Shown: positions 60,980-64,000 of the stretch, piece by piece
Layout: each line of letters begins with the position of its first letter
How positions within the stretch are numbered: position 1 is the stretch's first letter
Assembly: GCF_014196595.1 (NCBI RefSeq)
Contig: NZ_JACIEA010000004.1
Location: forward strand, 1 to 64,000
Length of the DNA: 64,000 nt
Origin: Sphingorhabdus rigui
GTDB lineage: Bacteria; Pseudomonadota; Alphaproteobacteria; Sphingomonadales; Sphingomonadaceae
Direction: 5' to 3'
The notes under the pieces: model-generated
Database searches by the model: none
What the model saw: the letters and a program-made list of their open reading frames with translations, nothing else
What the model was told of the DNA's origin: nothing
Translations under genes and position numbers: made by a program

Positions 60980-63397
60980 GTGACTTTGCCCGCGACTTTA
61001 CCCTCCATCATCCTTGACTGGTTCGCTGCGCGCGAATGGACGCCGCGGCGGCATCAGTTGGAGATGCTGGAGGCCGCGCGTGAGGGGCGGCATGCGCTGC
61101 TCGTGGCCGCGACGGGCGCCGGCAAGACGCTGGCGGGATTTTTACCCAGCCTGAGCGACCTGATTACCGATCCCGCCGACGGGCTACACACGCTCTACAT
61201 CTCTCCGCTCAAGGCGCTTGCGGTCGATGTCCGGCGCAATCTTTTGATGCCCATCGAGGAGATGGGCCTGCCCATCCGCGTCGAGGCGCGCACGGGCGAT
61301 ACGCCACCGGACCGCAAGGCGCGGCAACGGGTAAAGCCGCCGCATATATTGCTAACTACGCCCGAATCATTGTCGCTGCTGCTCAGCCACGAAGACAGCG
61401 TGCATATGTTTTCCACGCTCAAGCGGGTCATCATCGATGAAGTGCATGCCTTCGCCAATGGCAAGCGCGGCGACTTGCTCAGCCTGTCGCTTGCCCGTCT
61501 GCAAACACTCGCACCCGATCTGCAGCGCGTTGCCCTCTCCGCCACCGTTGCCGACCCCGATGATTATCGCGCGTGGCTCGCGCCTTATGGTGACATTGAC
61601 CAAGTGCGTTTGGTCGAAGGCGCGGCAGCGGCAGAGCCAGACCTAAACATCCTCCTTCCCGAAGGCCGCGTGCCATGGGCGGGGCACAGCGGGCATCATG
61701 CGATACCGCAGTTGATCGACGAAATTGGCCGCAACAAAATCACGCTGATATTCTGCAACACGCGCTTCCTCGCCGAGTTCATCTTCCAGAAATTATGGGA
61801 CGCGAATGAGCCCAAATATGCCATCGGCATTCACCATGGCTCGCTGTCGATTGAGGCACGGCGCAAGGTCGAAGGCGCAATGGCCGACGGCAAGCTGCGC
61901 GCGTTGGTATGTACGGCCTCACTCGATCTGGGTGTCGACTGGGGCGATGTCGATTGCGTCATTCAAATGGGCGCGCCCAAGGGATCGTCACGGCTGCTGC
62001 AACGGATTGGCCGGTCGAACCACCGGATGGACGAGCCATCCAAGGCCATCCTCGTCCCCGGCAACCGCTTTGAATATCTGGAGGCACAGGCCGCCTATGA
62101 CGCGGTGGCCGAAGGTGTGCGCGATGGGGAAACCTTCCGCCCCGGGAGCTATGACGTCTTGGCGCAACATGTCATGGGCATTGCCTGCGCGGGTCCGTTT
62201 GACGAGGAACGGTTGCTGGCGGAGGTGCAATCTGCCCTGCCCTATTCCGCGATGGATGCCGCGACCTTTGCCCGCGTCATCGCCTTTGTCGCGACGGGCG
62301 GCTATGCGTTGCGCGCCTATGACCGGTTCAAGAAACTGGTCAAAGATCCCGACGGCAGGTGGCGGCTGTCGCACCCGCAATTTGCCGCGCAGCACCGGTT
62401 TAATGCCGGCATCATTGTCGATGCGCCGATGCTCGAAATCCGTTTCCGCAATGGCCGCAAGTTGGGCAAGGTGGAAGAATCCTTCGCCTCGACGCTCAGC
62501 CCCGGTAACACGTTTACCTTTGCCGGCATGGCGCTTGAGGTGGAATCCATCAAGGACCTCGACCTCATTGTCCGCGCCGCGACGAAGCCTGCAACCAACA
62601 TCCCAAGCTATATGGGTGCGCGCCTGCCGCTCACCACGCATCTGGCGGACAGGGTGCGGCAGATGTTGACCGATCGCGCAGGCTGGGCGCGCTTTCCCGA
62701 CGAAGTGCGCGAGTGGTTGGAGATGCAGGCCTATCGCAGCCAGATGCCCAAGCCCGGCCAGCTTCTCGTCGAGACATTCCCGCACGACAAACGTCATTAT
62801 ATGGTGACCTATCCGTTTGAAGGTTGGAACGCGCACCAGTCGCTCGGCATGCTGATCACCCGCCGCATGGAAAGCCGTGGCCTGATGCCCATGGGCTTTG
62901 TCGCGAGCGATTATGCCTTGGGAGTCTGGAGCCTGAAGCCCATCACGGACCCACGGCCGCTTTTCTCCTCCGACATTTTGGCGGATGAATTCACCGAGTG
63001 GGTGGAATCAAGCTATTTATTGAAGCGCGCCTTTCGCGAGGTCGCGGTGATCAGTGGCCTTGTCGAACGGCAGCATCCCGGCAAGCGCAAAACGGGCAAG
63101 CAGGTGACCTTTTCCACTGACCTCATCTACGATGTGCTGCGCAAATATGAACCCGACCACCTGTTGCTTGAGGCGGCGTGGGCCGATGCGCGCACGCGGT
63201 TGACCGACGTCGGACGGCTCGGTGATTTGTTGGACCGCGCCGCCGATACGATGCTGCATGTCGACCTTGAACGCGTCAGCCCGCTCGCCGTGCCGTTGCT
63301 GGTGATGATTGGCCGCGAGAGTGTGGCGCAGGGGTCGGTTGATGACGCTTTGTTGATGGAGGCCGAAAGCCTCGCCGACATTGCGATGACGCCGTAA
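60980..63397 (+). CDS. Ligase-associated DEXH-box helicase (Lhr-like)
   Basis: DNA/RNA helicase of about 805 residues, of the type encoded beside an ATP-dependent DNA ligase and a nuclease in DNA-repair clusters. Motifs: Q-motif region RRHQLEMLEAAREG, Walker A ATGAGKTLAGFLPSL, TTPESLSLLLS, DEVHAFANGKRGD, LSATVADPDDY, and motif VI LLQRIGRSNHRMDEP, followed by an Lhr-type C-terminal part. The start is uncertain; GTG 60980 is 7 bases after the previous stop, and the ATG at 60917 lies inside the mutase gene. The ligase gene is not in the window. Confidence 0.88.
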   Translation: MTLPATLPSIILDWFAAREWTPRRHQLEMLEAAREGRHALLVAATGAGKTLAGFLPSLSDLITDPADGLHTLYISPLKALAVDVRRNLLMPIEEMGLPIRVEARTGDTPPDRKARQRVKPPHILLTTPESLSLLLSHEDSVHMFSTLKRVIIDEVHAFANGKRGDLLSLSLARLQTLAPDLQRVALSATVADPDDYRAWLAPYGDIDQVRLVEGAAAAEPDLNILLPEGRVPWAGHSGHHAIPQLIDEIGRNKITLIFCNTRFLAEFIFQKLWDANEPKYAIGIHHGSLSIEARRKVEGAMADGKLRALVCTASLDLGVDWGDVDCVIQMGAPKGSSRLLQRIGRSNHRMDEPSKAILVPGNRFEYLEAQAAYDAVAEGVRDGETFRPGSYDVLAQHVMGIACAGPFDEERLLAEVQSALPYSAMDAATFARVIAFVATGGYALRAYDRFKKLVKDPDGRWRLSHPQFAAQHRFNAGIIVDAPMLEIRFRNGRKLGKVEESFASTLSPGNTFTFAGMALEVESIKDLDLIVRAATKPATNIPSYMGARLPLTTHLADRVRQMLTDRAGWARFPDEVREWLEMQAYRSQMPKPGQLLVETFPHDKRHYMVTYPFEGWNAHQSLGMLITRRMESRGLMPMGFVASDYALGVWSLKPITDPRPLFSSDILADEFTEWVESSYLLKRAFREVAVISGLVERQHPGKRKTGKQVTFSTDLIYDVLRKYEPDHLLLEAAWADARTRLTDVGRLGDLLDRAADTMLHVDLERVSPLAVPLLVMIGRESVAQGSVDDALLMEAESLADIAMTP

Positions 63398-63421
63398 AAA
63401 GAAACCGTAGCCCTGAGCTGC

Positions 63422-63456
63422 GTCGAAGGGTGACCAGCAGACAGGCGCCCTTCGAC
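63422..63456. repeat. GTCGAAGGG/CCCTTCGAC palindrome
   Basis: GTCGAAGGG (63422-63430) and CCCTTCGAC (63448-63456) can form a 9-bp stem with a 17-base loop in the gap after the helicase gene. I recall this GTCGAAGGG-type palindrome as a common intergenic element in sphingomonad genomes. It may also help end transcription of the helicase gene. Confidence 0.7.
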
Positions 63457-63536
63457 AAAAGGCGGATTCGGTTCGACGGGCCATGCCTTGTCGCTGTGCG
63501 CAAAGAGGCGTATTGTGGCGGCATTGGAGATTTGAA

Positions 63537-64000
63537 ATGCAACGCAGCGCGCTTGGATTCATAAGTCTATTTTTAAGCACATCGGCAATCGCGCAGGAGC
63601 TGCCTCAGGTGACGCCGGATACTGCATCGGATGTTGCCGCCATCACCGAAGAGTTCGGCATTGACCGTAGCAACCGGATGACGGTGCAGGTGCGTGTGAA
63701 CGGCAGCGACGCCGTCCCCTTCATCGTCGATACCGGCGCAGAACGGACCGTCATTGCCAATGACCTCGCGCGCAAACTGGCGTTGGAGGCAGGCCCCACC
63801 CTCACGCTCGCGACGATATCGGGACGGTATCAGGTCAACAGCTTCTTCATCGACAGCATTTCCACGGCGTCCGTTAACCTGCAGGGCGTTGAGGCACCTG
63901 GTCTGGAACGCGCAAACCTTGGCGCATATGGGCTGTTGGGTATCGACAGTCTGGAGGATAATCGGGTGCATCTCGATTTCGTACAGCAGACAATGGATGT
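63537..64000 (+). CDS. Retropepsin-like aspartic protease, exported, partial
   Basis: Starts at ATG 63537 with GGAGA 6 bases upstream and runs off the right edge after about 154 codons. Signal peptide (LGFISLFLSTSAIA, cleaved before QELP), then FIVDTGAERTVIANDLA, the single catalytic Asp-Thr-Gly of the retropepsin-like family, and AYGLLGIDSLEDNRVHLDF, typical of this group. It probably works in the periplasm as a dimer. Substrate and C-terminus are unknown. Confidence 0.85.
   Translation, partial: MQRSALGFISLFLSTSAIAQELPQVTPDTASDVAAITEEFGIDRSNRMTVQVRVNGSDAVPFIVDTGAERTVIANDLARKLALEAGPTLTLATISGRYQVNSFFIDSISTASVNLQGVEAPGLERANLGAYGLLGIDSLEDNRVHLDFVQQTMD

Noticed and set aside
61806-62836. Overlapping 287-codon plus and 282-codon minus ORFs inside the helicase gene
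   Set aside because: Both lie within the well-conserved helicase frame and are low-complexity Arg/Pro-rich shadows.

Overview
The window comes from a chromosome of an alphaproteobacterium, most likely a member of the Sphingomonadales (Sphingopyxis/Sphingorhabdus-like). The signs are a MipZ-type ParA ATPase, a SapC-family protein, an L21 with an Ala/Lys-rich tail, a ligase-associated DEXH helicase, and a GTCGAAGGG/CCCTTCGAC palindrome of the kind common in this group. The assignment is by recognition only; no search was run.

Bases 1-14649, all on the minus strand, hold a two-partner secretion operon: sapC, then a tpsB outer-membrane transporter, then a giant tpsA exoprotein. The tpsA frame stays open from its start at 12254 off the left edge, at least 4,084 codons. 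Next come a 640-base non-coding stretch with palindromic CAGGGAAT repeats and a small mobile-element-like block: a DUF5681 gene, a divergent XRE regulator and a tyrosine recombinase.

Bases 17.3-42.3 kb form a large exopolysaccharide locus. Its left boundary is a scrapyard: a decayed O-antigen ligase fragment, a decayed IS5-type transposase and the first 40 codons of a lost wzc-like gene. A collinear, AT-rich plus-strand cassette follows (18.6-31.4 kb). It carries GDP-fucose and UDP-xylose synthesis, a flippase, a methyltransferase, five glycosyltransferases including a GT11 fucosyltransferase, a polymerase-like membrane protein and an alkaline-phosphatase-fold protein. A decayed IS3-family element closes the cassette. 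The facing, higher-GC minus-strand operon (40.5 to 32.5 kb) supplies the general machinery: O-antigen ligase/polymerase, Wza-like export protein, Wzc tyrosine kinase, an unknown protein, a WecA-like initiating transferase and Ugd. A small secreted/membrane protein with its own strong promoter and terminator sits at its head. A zinc-ribbon protein and an M48-PDZ protease follow on the plus strand.

Bases 42.4-64 kb are mostly ordinary chromosome: galU, galE, a P450, a TonB-like protein, a DUF885 peptidase-like protein, ppc, rplU-rpmA, a GNAT acetyltransferase, manC, a TetR regulator, a UDP-glucuronate 4-epimerase, a Sel1-repeat protein, panC, mipZ, a J-domain protein, a phosphomanno/phosphoglucomutase, a DEXH helicase and the start of a retropepsin-like protease.

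Together the window encodes routes to GDP-mannose, GDP-fucose, UDP-Glc, UDP-Gal, UDP-GlcA, UDP-Xyl and UDP-GalA, a Wzx/Wzy-type assembly system, and a very large adhesin, which is a coherent surface-attachment or biofilm region. The most interesting parts are the evidence that the sugar-specific cassette replaced an older one, how its first gene appears to borrow the translation start of a truncated wzc, and the sapC-tpsB-tpsA operon. No tRNA, rRNA or CRISPR array was seen.
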